Positions 43,347 to 58,300 are shown, counted from the stretch's first letter. The stretch: 64,000 nt of DNA from Bolinopsis microptera (GCF_026151205.1 NC_087072.1:6184084-6248083), one strand, 5' to 3'. Numbers and translations: made by a program. Notes: generated by a model not told the origin, from the letters alone.

Positions 43347-46300
43347 ATGTATTACACTCCGGACATGATCAAGGTGGGTGAGACAATCGAGTGAGGTGAC
43401 ATTATTCACGTGACCACGAGACAAAAGCAGGCGCTTTCCCTGATATTTAGTCAGGGTTGGGCTATTTGGGATGATTGCTCAACCATGTTTTGTTGCCACA
43501 TCTCTTGACAAATACCGTCAGAGCCTTACATTCGTCGTATTTTCATATTGTAGTATTTACCTGACAGATTTCTTGTTTCTTTGCTTGTTCTGAGTCCCCA
43601 ATTTCTCCTTCTGTACCATGTTTGGGATTCATCTTTCGTTATAATGAGGGAATAATGATGTTTATATGATTTTCTGTTCACAATGCACTTGCAGCGTCGT
43701 CTGGGTCCGAAAGTTAAGCCACGAGAAATTTGGAATTTGTGTTAGTTTCTTAATGCTACTCTAGCTCTGTGGTTTCTAATAGAAACTTTAAACACATAGT
43801 ATCATTGTTATTGAGAAAATTTCACTGTTCGAGGTTATGACAAGAAGAACTTCCTTTTTGTGCGAGAAATTGTCCACCAAATATAAAAGCATCAAAGAAA
43901 TTTACTGAATGTTCCATTGCAAAGGTACTCAGCAGGCTATATTGACGTACAATTTGTTACTCAAATGGTAGTTTTCCAAGAGTTATGACATCTAGAAAGT
44001 CCCCTAGAAAGCTTGCAAATATATGAATACACTTTTATGTTAAGCTATTTTTGTTGCTTTTTTACTAGAACTTAGTATTAGTAATAGTATGTGTGCAAAA
44101 ATACAATCACCAGACTGGAAATTTCCAAGCGGTGTAATAACGATAACATACTGGGGGTAATAAGACTTTGAGAGGAATTTATCTGCAAATTCGTGGCGAT
44201 TAATGATAAGATATTTAAATATGGCAGAACATCATCCATCAGCCATCATGCTATTGCCCATATTATGCCCGCGTTAGATACTAAAGACGTATCAAAAGTG
44301 TAGGGCCGGGGTGCTTTTAATACAAATGTAGTTCACACTACTGTTCTGCAATTTTATAGACATTACTTTGTTTTGAAGAAGCATAGCCAAATGAAACATT
44401 TTTGTGCACAATGAACAGTATCAATGAAGTCTATAAACGATTCTTCATTTGAAGATAATTTTTATGTGAAATTTTTTTGCACCTGGTGACATCAAATACA
44501 GTGTAAATCTGGTGTTGAGTTTATTTTGACATTAAGATGTTAATAAATATCGATTTTAACTCTTATTTTGACGATACCTTATCAGTCTTAATGCGTCAGG
44601 TTATTTAAAGATATCACATAATATTGTTTGTTTACCAGTTTCCCAGGGAACTATCATTAACCTCTTTAAAAACACTCTCTGTGGTCCTGGTGTCGATTCA
44701 AACATGAGACACACCACAAGCAATACCTACGCGATTAACTCTGGATTAGTTTAGTAATTTAGTAAATTCTAAATTACTGTACCAACTTAGTATTCTATCC
44801 CGTGAAATAGCAGTTAATAAACTATTTGATATCTTACTGTTTTATATGATTTCTAATTTGTTTATGTTTTATAGGAGGAGCATATCCGACTACAGGAACA
44901 ATCGGCCTCAGCTACACGTCTAAATGAAAATCCTGAAACTCGTTTTGCACAGCGAAGGTTAAGGTACATCCGTAAAGGGTGCTCCATAAAAATGGGGAAG
45001 AAAGGTGATGAGGCCAGCGCTATGGCCCAGGAGTCACCTTCATTGAGTGCTGGAAGATTTTGCCTCACTTTACAGAAAGTTGTGGTCTCCATGAAAAGGG
45101 ATCTTATTGTCACCTTTACACTCGATGGAATTGAGAAGGTTTCGAATGTAGATAAAAACTTCACAGAAGAAATCAATGATGTAAGTTATTCACTTGACTG
45201 TTCTAAAAATAATGGCTGGCTTCATTATTTTAAGAAGCTGATTTTAAATACATTAGCTCCAAGTAAAGTTGTTCTGAACTGTTATAGAAACCATTTAACG
45301 TTATGAAAATATCAACCCACTCTGATTTGATAAATCAACAATTCTAACTATGAAAATTCCAGGTACACTTGTGGGAACGAGACATACCGCTATTGGACGA
45401 CAGTGTTCTCGTCATCAAGATCGTCTCCAAGGAAAAACTCATGAAGAACAAGTGGGTTCATATCTAGCATAAAGAGGATTCATCCTCATGATATTTATTT
45501 GTGTCTGATACCTGAAAACGTTTTCTGTGGCACATTACGATTTCCTACCTTAATCCACTTTTTCAGGCTGGTTGGAGAATGTGTTTACTCTCTGAGATCC
45601 ATTGCCATGGCTTCCACTGCGCAGTCAGCGGAGGTTAAAACCTCTGTAAAGGATGCATCTGGTAAACAGACTGACAACTTCTTACAGTTTAAGTTGGATT
45701 ACGTTAAACCAAATCTGGATCCTGACGAGGCTGCAGCGGGCGGAGGGGCAGCAGCTTTAACTGATGTTGAAAAGACCAAAATCTCCAAAAAGGAAGCTGC
45801 CAAACTTAAATCATCGTAAGTTTTGGTGGAGGAACTTATAATTGCGTTTTGACACTTATTTTAAATTTATCGAAATACAGAGTCATAAATTTTATAGAAA
45901 GATTGATTTTTTTCCGCATTTTGAGACAATTTTACTCAGTATCACGATAAATGCACAATTAGGAACGATGCATAACAATTTAACTTTGCCAGAACGACGT
46001 CAGCACAAAGAAGAGCCCTACTGGATAGGGCCAACCTACCTACAAAACCCCAGGATTTCCAGATCAGGGTGTTTGTTCACGAAGCTAGAAATTTGTTCGG
46101 GGGAAATCTTCATCCAGTTACCAATGTGAATATAGGAAAGATGGGAAAGCACACTCGGGTACAAAGGTCAACTGCAAAACCTAAGTGGGAAGAGGTAGTG
46201 ACATTTGCCTATTTTTGACATAAAATGAAAAAAGGAAAATACATTCACTTGAAAATACATTTACTTTGATCAACGTGAATATCAAAAATGATATGATATT

Positions 46301-49300
46301 GATCTACTCGAGTAAAAACCTGCATTTTAATCGGACTTTCAGTTTCTAGCGTCTAATAATTTGTGTGCTGGCTTCGATATATTTTAACAGTAGACAGGAA
46401 GAAATATTAAATATTTCAATAACCGTCAGTGCTTGATCTACGATTTCAACATGTCTCCGGCGGAACTAGTAGACATGCCCATCCTCATAGAAGTTCTCAA
46501 CTCTAAGAAGATGAGATCTGATTGTCTGGTAGGATCCTTTAAGTTCGATGTTGGAGAGGTATACGTCTACTCAGGTTAGTCTAACTAATCACACGTGCTC
46601 TAACACGTGCTCTAACACGTGCAAATCACACGTGCTCTAAGTTCTAACACGTGCTCTAACACGTGCAAATCACACGTGCTCGGTTAACGGTTTCCACGTG
46701 ATTGTTTCTATAACGTGTTTTTTTTTGCGTTTTTGGTCTCTGCTACTTCATGTGGGTTAACTATACTTCTCCTTAGATCACACATTCTGGCACAAGTGGA
46801 TCCTCCTAACTGACCCTGATGACAAAGAGTCCGGAGTGAAGGGTTATGTTCTGGTTTCAATCTCCATCCTGGGACCTGGTGACAAGATCAAGTCACCTCC
46901 CAAGCTCAGTAATGCAGATGAGATCGATATGGAGTCGAATGTTCTGCAGCCTGCTGGGGTCCAGTTGCAGCCCTGCACTTACACCATCAGGGTTTACAAA
47001 GCAGAGGATCTACCTGAGAGTAAGTCTGACTTTATCTGTAATATCTCTCCATACTCCATGCTAAATATATTGTATTATGTATTCCATCTCAGACGCAGTT
47101 TTGATGATATAAGAAGTTGCGTTTAGCAATTTATCAATTTCAGTGGATGATCAACTTTTTCGTGACATGTTTAGGAACGGTAGGATGCTATATAAACATG
47201 CATGAAATAGTTGAAATACAAGTCAGTGATTATTAGTTGAGTCAAGCAAGTCACTCAGAAATGTGCTCAGCCAACTATAATTTTTTGCACTTTTATAGCT
47301 TCGAAATGACAAACCAGTTTTCGGGCTGGGCACATTTTTGTTTACTGTTTAACTCATCTTAAAGGAGATTTAAGCCGATTGTTTTTATAATTCGAAAATC
47401 GTTTTAAAAAAAGCGACATTCTGGTATACGCATGTTGCATGCCCTTTAACGTTTATGTAACTGGATTATGTTCATTCGGAGTTGTCATGAATATTATTGC
47501 TGGTGGTAGATGGGAATGACGATTAATAGATGATGTGATCCACGGATAACAGTAATCAAATCATGTCACCAATCGGTGACGATTAAATTTAGATGATGTG
47601 ATCCATCAGTAGTATTTAATTGACCGAGAAACGGGCTAAATATAGGGTAGAGTTCGAATGACAACTCTGTACATCATAACTGTACATTAAGAAGTAAACA
47701 TGATCCTTAAAATTTGTCTGCTCGACTCGTAGATCACATAAGCGACGGGAGCTCTTGCTATTGGGGGTAGTTCTCGTACCAATTAGGGACGTGAGACTTG
47801 CGTGTCGAAGGCATGCAATAGGAGTATCTGAACCGATCACATGTAAGTACGTGGCCTAGATCTTAGGTATATATACTGGAAGTGGAAGATGAAAGACAAT
47901 AGTATCTCATTCTATCAACATGCCTACCTTCTCCAAATTCATCTCTGGTCGCGCAGGATCTCAACAGCTACTTGACTCCGATGGATGCATCTACTTTCGG
48001 CGACGAAGAGGAGACTGTCTCACACTTTCTCGGACAGTGCCCGGCTATTGCCCAAATAAGAGGTCAATATTTCCGGGACCACTACCTCTCTGTCAATGAC
48101 ATATTCGACAACCAACACATCTCCACCATTGTCAACTTTGCAAACCACACTAAACGCTTAATGGTGCCAGAGGAGTTGGACCAGACCGGTGTAACATAGC
48201 GACTACTTAAACGCCGTCTTATTTCGCCTCTCTCTTCCACACTCAACCACCACTTAAGCGTTCATCTATGACACAACCCACAACACTTACCATCATCCTT
48301 GATTACACATCTTGATTCCACCGGCATCCTCCCACAGGATTGCCATACCCCAGACTAGGTAGGCAAAGCATCCATATTCCATATACTATCCTCTCGTGGG
48401 CCAACCAGGCCCAGCCTCTCTTTTAAAAAAATCTACTTTCGGAAGAAGGACAAGGATTCAGCCCTCACATCTGCCTGGCGATGCTGCAAGCACAAACTTC
48501 CTACGAAGTGTCCCTGTGTGTGCTATCTCTCCCTCTCAGACAATCTCTCAGATTAAGTACAAAAACCCACAACCACGAAGCAGACATCGCAGCTCCTAAA
48601 CGAAGAGAAGTCATAAAATTCCTGAAAAGGAAAGCTGCAGAGCAACCTCTCTCGGCGACACAGAACCTGGTCCTAGAAGTCCTCGCAAATACTTCATCAG
48701 TAGTGAATCAGATGCTCCCAACTATGGATTTCCTCGCACGAGTAGTGCAGCGAAGTAGAGCTGCAGCTTCCAGATCTGCCAAGATCAGTGTTAAAAACAG
48801 TGTTAAGAACAGTGTTAAAAACACCCACTAAGACTCCTCCATCCCCCTGTTAAACGAGATTAACACTGGTCCGACTCTTCACCCTGCAAAAAGGCTGACT
48901 ACATCGTGCCAGACGCGGGTACAGCAACCATTGTTTGATGAAAATATTATCTTACTATTTTGTTGAAGTTTTGAATAATGCTGTCTTTTTTTTGTAAAGT
49001 AATTAATATTCCTAATAAAAAATTAGATTCCAACGGATTAATTTTCTGAATACCTCGTAAATTCAAAGTTGGTTTGCCTATTGTCACTAAGATGATAATT
49101 GCCTAAAAAGTTAAGCAAGCTTTCCAATACCCCTACATTCCCCGGAGAAACACAATCTTATATTTGAATATTAATTAGAAATCTAAAACATGGTCCTCAG
49201 TGGACAGTGACGCGTTTGACGGTGTGAAAAGAGCATTCGGGATGCAGCACGAAGGAATCGACAAGGTGGATCCGTACGTGGTGGTAAGTTTTGCTGGAAA

Positions 49301-52300
49301 GAAACTGAAGACAAACGTGATCTACAACAGTTACAGTCCGGTATGGAACCAGGAGCTGAATATGGGTATTCAGATTCCTACCATGTGCGAACAGCTCATG
49401 CTCAAAGTCATGGACAAGTAAGTTGTGTGACATGCTACTATAATTCTAGCATATGATATAAATATTTTATAAATATTCAAAATATTTAGAAAAATTAAAA
49501 ATAATAGAAACTGGATTTTTAAAATGTTGGTATGTTTCCCCCAATACAAACCGTTTTCATTTTGCTATTAGTAACGATTAAAACTTTTCCAGAGATCACT
49601 TGAATAGAGACGACGTGGTGGCAACTAGTTTTCTCCACCTTACTAGACTTTCCTCTGAGGATACAGACGATGAAGGATTTTTACCGACTTTTGGACCAGC
49701 CTTTGTCTGTTTCTATGGAAGTCCCAGAGAATTCAGAAATATGAGCATGGATTTAGGGGGTCTTGATAAAGGACTTGTAAGTGCATTTATGGGAATGAAT
49801 ACGTTTAAAAAGTCATAATTATATTAGAATACAATCATATAATTATATTTATTTTATTTCGGAACTGTCAACCTTTTTAGTGTATAAAGTTAAAGATAGT
49901 TGATTGATATAAACTTTTGTGGAATGTTCAGTGGTGACGTTACGTTCACCCCAATGTTGACTATGTTCTATATCCCATCCAGGGAGAAGGATGTTCATTC
50001 AGAGGGAGACTCCTTGTACAACTGACTGTTACGCAAGGCCGCTATCCCAACCACGACGAGTACATCAAGCCAATAGATCACGACGACCTGTATGCCTGTC
50101 AGCAGTTCCAGCGGAGACGGAAGTACAGAACTTTTGTAGGGTTTCTGGAGGGCTGCATGATCAATCCTGTTGATGGTCCCATTGAGTTTGAAGTTACCAT
50201 GGGTAAGTGTTAATTTCAGGAGATCCGAGCCTTTATCTATTATTTCCTGATAACAAATCAACTGAAACTGCAAAACTAAGGACGTAGAAAGGAGGAGGAT
50301 CGTTCAGGTTTTATAGAATCCGTATGTCCCGTACCTTCTTAACTGGAAGAAAAATTAAGCAAATAATAAATAGTTCTTAATCTTATAATCGTAATTTCAG
50401 GAGACTATGGTAACAAGTATTCAGTTGGCCATGCTGCCATGGCCTCACCCTCGACCACCCAGCCTCAGAACGCTGTCTACGACGGACAGTCCTACTACTA
50501 CATGCCGTGGAGGGATGTAAAGCCTTGTGTCATGCTTATTTCTCATTGGGAGGACAACACTTTCAGGATAGAGTCCCTCAACTTCCTGCTTAAAATTATT
50601 GACACTTTGGTGAGAGTTATAATATTAATAACTGAAGATTAATTTTATAGTGTCGAATAGAATTTGAATAATCAATTGTTGGTGGTTACTAAATCTGAGA
50701 AGTTAAAATATGCCATTATAAATCTTGAAAATAATGGTCAGAACTAAATTAAAATATAACCAGTGAACCTAACAGCAATTGTCACAGATTATTTATTATC
50801 AGGAGCAAAACATAAAAACAGTTGGACTGATGATAAGATCTGAAGCGCCTATCGAAGACAGCGCTAGAAGTCTCATGGCCTTGTTAGACAACCTCATTGA
50901 TGATCTTAACAAGGACTTACTGGATCTCCCCACTAACTACACCAACCTTGATGAAAAGATGTACCGACTTAGATATGATGACATGGTAATTGGAGACAAA
51001 CAAATCATGACAATTTCCAGTAAAGTCTGAATATTCTGAATATAACTCCACTTTTGACCTATTTGGCGGCCATTTATTAATTCCATAATTGCACCGGTTT
51101 TTGTTCCAGGGGGTGCGATTACAAAACTAATTGCACTGTTTTGAGAGTGACCGAAATCTTATTAGGTACGATTACTAAACTAATTGCACTGATTCCCTGA
51201 AAGATGCTGTAAATCATGGCTCAGGCAGATAATTAGAGTTAGAGAGAGCACCTCTGACCTCGTAAAATGAGGACCTAATTAAAACCGAGTATTTTACTAC
51301 TGTGAGGTGCTGATTCAAGTATTGACTTAAATCAACTACCTGAGATAGTTTGGCGACCGTTAGTGCAATGGTCGCACGAAATAAATTTATGGGCATAAAT
51401 TTAAATTTATAGTTTAGGACAACATCTTTCCTTGTGTTTGGAATAAGTCAATCCTTACATTGCATTAACACAACACAGTATGAGGCTGAGATCTCACTAA
51501 TTATTTGTAAAACAAAAAGTGGCATAACTTATGTTCTGATAAATATTTTTGCTTCTAAATTTCACAGAATGTTAATAACAAGTATCTAAACCTTTGTGTC
51601 AAGTTTTGTGTGATTGCGAGCTTCACTGAGCTTATTTGACCAATTTAGCCCCTGAGCGAGCTAGCTTGAATTTCTCACCCAGAACTGTTTACATTGGTTA
51701 ATAGAAACCACCAAAAAAAATCCTGGGTAACAAAATTAAAAAACCAGCGATTTATTCACGTTTTACCAATTCTATTCACATGGATCCATCGCACATTCCA
51801 TTCTCTCTATATTTTAACTGATAAGGACTATCACAGATGATCCTTCCTGCTTGTTTATATCGTTCTTCTTACATGGAATGTGCGATGTATCATGGTGAAT
51901 AGAATTGGTAAAACATAAATAAATCGGTGGTTTTTTAATTTTTTTACCCAGGATTTTTTTTGTGGTGTCTATTAACCAATGTAAACAGTTCTGGGTGAGA
52001 AATTAAAGCTAGCACACTCAGGAGCTAACTTTGTCAGACAAGCTCAGACTCACACAAAACTTAGCACGAAGTTGTGTCTAATTATGATTAACATTCTCTA
52101 AAAATTTTTATCAAAAATATTAATCAGAACGTAAGTTATGGCGCTTTTCCATTCTGAAATAAAATAATTAGTGAGATCTCAGCGAGCTGTTACAATTTTA
52201 AGAGATAAGGATGGGTAGACTTTTGAGGCCCACCCTGTATAACAACAACAGTTGAACAAAGTCGGTGCGATTATAAACTAATTACACTGGTTATAACATC

Positions 52301-55300
52301 AGAGGCGTGGAGTTATACGCGAATCTAACTGCATGTATAATACGATTACACCAGTTATTGCACTCGGCTGCGCCTCGTGAAATAACTGCAATAATCGAAC
52401 TCGGCTTCGCCTCGTGCGATTATTGTATCAATTTCCACTCGGCTGCGCCTCGTGCAATTAATAGTGTAATCGCATTATACGCAGTTAGATTAGCGTATAT
52501 AATTTACTCACAAACTGGGTAAATAATTATCGGGTACCGTTCAAGCGACTGTTCTGTCTCTTCTTAAACCTGATCCAGTTATCTTTTCAGAGAACTATAT
52601 CAGACGAGGCTAAAGAACTGAGAGAGAATGCTGTGGATTTAGAAGCAGCGTTAGAAGAAATAGAAAACTACAAATCGAGGCTAAACACTATTGCTGTCGA
52701 GGTATAAATTCCTGTGAATAATTGCAGTTTTTTGCACTGTGCCTTCCCAATACAATGAATGATTTCCTCCAAAATTTGTCAATAATCTTATAAATATAAT
52801 ATACCGTAAGGTTGTGACATTTTAGTTGACTAAATATGTTATATAATAAATGATATTCCACACAAAGCTTGAAATTGTGCTGTATATGAGTGGTGATTTC
52901 GCTCTGAGAATCAGGGTCAGTAGCTCAATTGGTAGAGCAAGATACGCGAAATGTCGAGGTTCTGGGATCATTCCCCAGTTGTCCCTAGTTTTTCAGAGTT
53001 AATCATCACCTATAGACAGCATGAGAGTAGGCCTGGCCATCTCGAAGTGATAAATATGTTATATAGCGTTATACAGTCTCGCTGATTTCGCCCCGTATTT
53101 TAGCCGCAAAACAGTATCCCTGATCTAATAATCTGGATGCTGGTGGGCGGGAGACGAGAAGCCTACATCAGGATACCATCTCACGAAATAATGTATTCTA
53201 ATGGAGAAGATGCTATTGGGATGAAGTGCGGCAAGACTTCCACATATCTTCTGAAAGTATGAAAGCAGATAATATATTTAAATAGTTGACCACCTTCAAT
53301 GATCAAGATTTGGATGTTACTAAATAAAATAAAACTATGATTGTTTCATCTAAACTTAATATTAACCCGGATAGTTTATAAGTGATCAGTTGGCTAAGTT
53401 GACTAATGTCACATTCCAGAAACCTTGTATGACAGATAGAATCAATCACAAGTCCAACTGGCTGTTGCCAGCTAAATTACAACTTTTCATCTGGATGGGG
53501 TTGGACGATGCTGCAAAAAGCATTCAACATCGGCCATATGATGGAGAGATTTCTGTGTTTGCCGAAACGGTATGTATTTAAATAAATCTAGTTTGATATA
53601 ACGATTGCAACTTAAAAATCACCTTTAACAAATATGGAATACAATAATTGCTAATAGATGAATCGTTCATTTTCCTAAATCTGATATTTCTAAATTGAAG
53701 GGATCACTTGATATTCAGTCAATTTGAACGAAGCATTATTGTCTTCAGTACGAGAACATGGTATTTGTGCCGCCGGGGTGGACCACCAAGATGATGACCA
53801 GGCCAAAGTGGTCTGATTCCACTGGAAAACTAAAGCTCCCCAAATACTGCTTTGAGACACCAAGTGGTTGGCTCTGGGACGATGACTGGTTCATCAAACC
53901 TCAAGTCACGTATGTCACCTTTACCAACTACAGCGTATAAATTACACATAAAGAGTTGATAGTACATGTAAATGCACCGTTTTATAAATACCCAAATATT
54001 ATCTATTTATTGCATAGTTGTCATGACAATATCCTCCAGGTCGACTGACACGGACAGTTCCATAATGACATTCCAAGATGACGTGTACGAAACAGTTACC
54101 AGATTACCAGGAGGTAACTGGACCAGCGGTGAGGTTACCTGGGAGACCAACCTGGGCGAGGAGCACGTGGCAAAGGAAGCCATCATGCCTCCTAATGGCT
54201 GGGAATGGAATGATAGCTGGCAGGTGGATTTGAGTAGAGCTGTTGACGAAGTTGGTAAGTTCTTGATGGGCAATGGGCAAGAAAAATTAAATTATCAGAA
54301 AGCTAACGTCAGTTATAGTAAAGAAGTGTATCAAAAGGTGAATATTTCATCTTCTCATCTTGTGAGAACTCGCACATTCACATCATTCATGATAGTATAG
54401 GCTTCATTGTAACACTTCCCATCATAACAAGGTTTGTTTCTTCATATCAATGAGATAATGTTCCATCTTACAACCGTGTATATCCAGTATCATTACCTAA
54501 TATGGTCATCATGTGCCCTATATCCAGTATCGTTACCTAATATGGTCATCACGTGCCCTATCAGGTTTTGAGTACTGTCTGGATCACACAGTTACTGGCT
54601 ATGTCCCTGTCGAGAAGACATACCACCTTCACCGACGAAGAAGATGGGTCAGAAATCGAAAAAGAAATCCAGATATAAGACAGAGGGCTGTGCAGGTTCG
54701 ATAGTCTATTATGATTTCACAACAATTCTGCAGTGATTCTACTGATTCGTATAAACTTAATATATAAAGCAGACAAGATAACTATGAAAGAAGCAAAACT
54801 TACTTATGCCTCAATCTTCCAAATATGGGAGGTTTTGTGAGCAACACCTTCCATATTTTGAATATACTCAGACAATTTAGAATTGTTTCTTCATCAGGAG
54901 AAGATAAGGGAAGAGGCAAAAGAAGGGTGGGAGTATGCTCGATTGTGGGGCAGTAAGTTCCACTTCAAGCAACGGAAGATCGATCTTGTCCGGCGGAGAT
55001 TGTGGCTCCGGAAGATGGTAACTTCAAACCCCGACGCGGAACCAATCTTTACTTTCACGGAGGATCTTCATCTGAGTAATGAAAATTTGGATCAGACTGG
55101 GCAGAAAGCTGGTCAAATTCCGGCTTTTTATTCACCTAGAATGTACATCACCTACAGAGGTGAGGAATTGGAATAGGAACCGACCGAATATTCGGCTGAA
55201 TCCGCGGTTCTGGCCTGATATATTCCGGCTTCAATATCTGGTCCAGTCCAGTAGGTGTTTGGCCGGATATCAACCGAAATTTTCTTTTGTATTTTTTGAA

Positions 55301-58300
55301 AATTTGATTAATTAGTTTACAAAATATGCTTGTACATTCTAAACCCCGCACTTCTCAGAGTCGCACAAATACCAACTGAGAGCATACCTGTACCAGGCGC
55401 GTGACCTCATCAGTGAGGATGCATCGGGTCTCTCCGATCCATACGCCAAGATCATCTACGGCAACCAGTCGAAAGCTACCAAGATTATCCCAGAGACGCT
55501 GTGTCCGACTTGGGATCAGACTGTTATTCTGGATGGAATCGAGATATGGGGGTGTCCTGAGGAAGTGAGCCAACACCCACCCTCCGTCGTATTGGAACTG
55601 TTTGATTACGATCCTGTGGTATGTGTGATCTTTATCATTTATATTACTGTCACTCATAGTCATTAGTCATGCACAACTTTAATATTGAATGTAATTTCTA
55701 AGCAAAGGCTCGACTTAATTTGGCGTGTCTTTGTGCTAACCCATATCATGTTGTGTCCTTCATTTAATCATTAATTGTGCTATTGTCCGAATTTTCTTTG
55801 CACTATTACATCGCACTGCGAACGGATTTTTTTCATCAAAGGAAAATGGATAAACATTGATCAGTAAGCAGATCAATAGATATATATTAAATATTAATTC
55901 AGGGCCACGATTTCCTGGGACGAAGTGTAGTAAACCCGATGGTAGTGATATTCGCGGAGGACGCAATGACCTGCAGACTAAACTGGTACCCGATACAAAG
56001 AGGTCCTAACCCTGGTGGGGAGATATTAGCCGCTTTCGAGCTTTACTTGGTATGTCACATTAGTTATAATATTGGATTTTATAAAATTTCTATTAATGAA
56101 TTAACGAGTCGAGCTGGAATTTTGTGTTAATATTTTATCAGATAATATTTTAGGGAATAATCATATAAAACATGACAATAGTCTGCTTGCAGTGGTATCA
56201 AAACTATATAATTCTTAAGAGAAGTTAATCATCATTCAAAGTTTCTTTTTCGTTACTTCTACAAACGTTTTCACCTCTATCTATTCGCTCGCAGTATTCT
56301 CATTACTTCATTAAAATAACTATAGTGCTGTCCCTTGAATTTCCCCGTTTGTATTTTGTCTTGGATCCATTTCTACTGACCGGGCTTGAGATAGAGCATT
56401 CGAGATAAACTGGCAGCAATGCAATGATCGAACGAACCTTCTGAAGCTGGTAATTGTGAGATAGTATATGTAGAAATTACAAATGGTGTTAAAGTAAGAG
56501 CAAGATTGTCCAACCCTACTGAAAGTTGTGTTCTCTCTAGATTCAAAGATGATGTGATATATTGCCTTGGGTAGCACGGAGATGCAGTAAACTGCTGCTG
56601 TGAGGGTTATAGCCAGGAATCCTTGCCATCTTTGAGGATTGTTGCTGCTTCGTTTTGCCAATTTTCTTGCTTTGACAAGGTACCTCATAAGAAGTATGCT
56701 GGTGATAACCACAAGAATGTTTGGGGTGAGCAGAAAGATTACACCCATTACCGGTTCAAGCCACTTCCAGGTGCTGGACCCCCGAGCAAAGTCATAAGAA
56801 TATGTGTGGTATCCAAAGTTAACGTCTCCTTTTTCGAAAATAAATATCAGGATTGGTACAATAATTGCAGTTCCCCATATCGCTGCACATCCAAAATGAG
56901 CATGCCGTGGCTTCATTAGCCCAGCTCGTACTGGATGATTAAGGGTGAATAACTTGTTAGCGGTCAGGGCACAAATTAGAAGTCCACTCACTACAAAGAA
57001 ATAGTAGTCGGTGTACGCTTGGATGTAGCTGTACCAACGGCCTAGGATCCAACCATTTGCAATGAGTGATATGAGTCTTGGGAGCACGGAGGATATTATG
57101 GTGATCAGTAAATCACATACTGCTATGTTCTGTATTATCACTATGATCAGTTTATGGAGTTTTATTGCTCTGTACTTGATGGATGCTATAAGGATAGTTG
57201 TGTTCCCTATCAGCGATGACAACAAGACGAAAATGAAGTATCCGGCCCAAGCAAATCTTTCGTTGTCGTTCTCTATCTTTATTCCAAATGTGCTATTGCC
57301 GTTAGGATTCATCGCGAATTATCAAAATCAGACCAACTATAAATTAATAAACAAACGCAAAATGTTACTGAGTAAAAATGCATGTATTGCCTTTTTTCTT
57401 CCTGTTTTATTTTGATCACTTTTTCTTTTCCATACGGTAGCATCCACCGCGACCGTATAATTTCAGATAATGTAGTAAAGTGCTCCCACTAAATCGCTCG
57501 CCCAAATTTTAAGAAAATCCTTGTGAAAAGGCCCTGAGGGTGTAAAAGTAATCTAGATCGGTGTATTTTTGGACGCTGATTCCGAATCACCCCCCATGAC
57601 GTAGGGTAAAAATTAAATGCTTCCCTGTAGAGTAAAGAGTGTACCGTCAGTGTAGGTCGGTGTATTTTTGCAATCTTGCTACTCATAGTTTAGATTGGTG
57701 TGTCGAACTAGATACTCTTCCAAACCTTCCAGCTTTACCCAACTATATAGCGCGGGAAGGGATAAGGTTCGTATCATCTTCTGGTTAAACATTTTAACGT
57801 ATTTTCCATCGATCAGAACGACGAAGACGATAACATTCTACCCTCGCTTCCTCCAATGATGGATGAAACATACCAAGTAGCTGCAGCTATTGCTCCAGAG
57901 ATGCAACACACTAGAATTGAGGTTATTATGTCATTCAATTAGATTTGAGGCTAATGTTAACCAGTTTTATAAATAATTAAGTATCATTAAACATAATATT
58001 TATATATTTTACGTCGAAAATTTGTGAAAATTCCACCGGTCTAATTCTTTTAAACTCATTTTAGTGATTAGTTCAAGTTGTACTAGGTAGAATCTTTCAC
58101 TTTAGACTAATTTAGGTTAAGACTTAAGAAACATAATTGTACCATATACTCCACTATACAGTAAACACTATACATCGTACACCATACTGATTTAACTGAA
58201 TTATCAAATTTTAAAGGAAATGTACAGATATGCTACGACCAAATATCTTACAAGCACTTATAAACATATCAGATTCTAACGTGGGGTGTGCGGAACATGA

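Larger units (their letters stand above)
47020..49200. other. Ferlin intron loaded with transposon remnants
   Basis: 2.2 kb intron between exons 46777-47019 and 49201-49417. It contains a direct duplication (GACGATTAA...AGATGATGTGATCCA, near 47518 and 47578), a LINE 3' tail (about 47930-48420) and a FLYWCH-type fragment (about 48430-48834). Confidence 0.6.

Noticed and set aside
55355-55663. 102-codon minus-strand frame
   Set aside because: Antisense to ferlin exon 55359-55618, which matches C2D.
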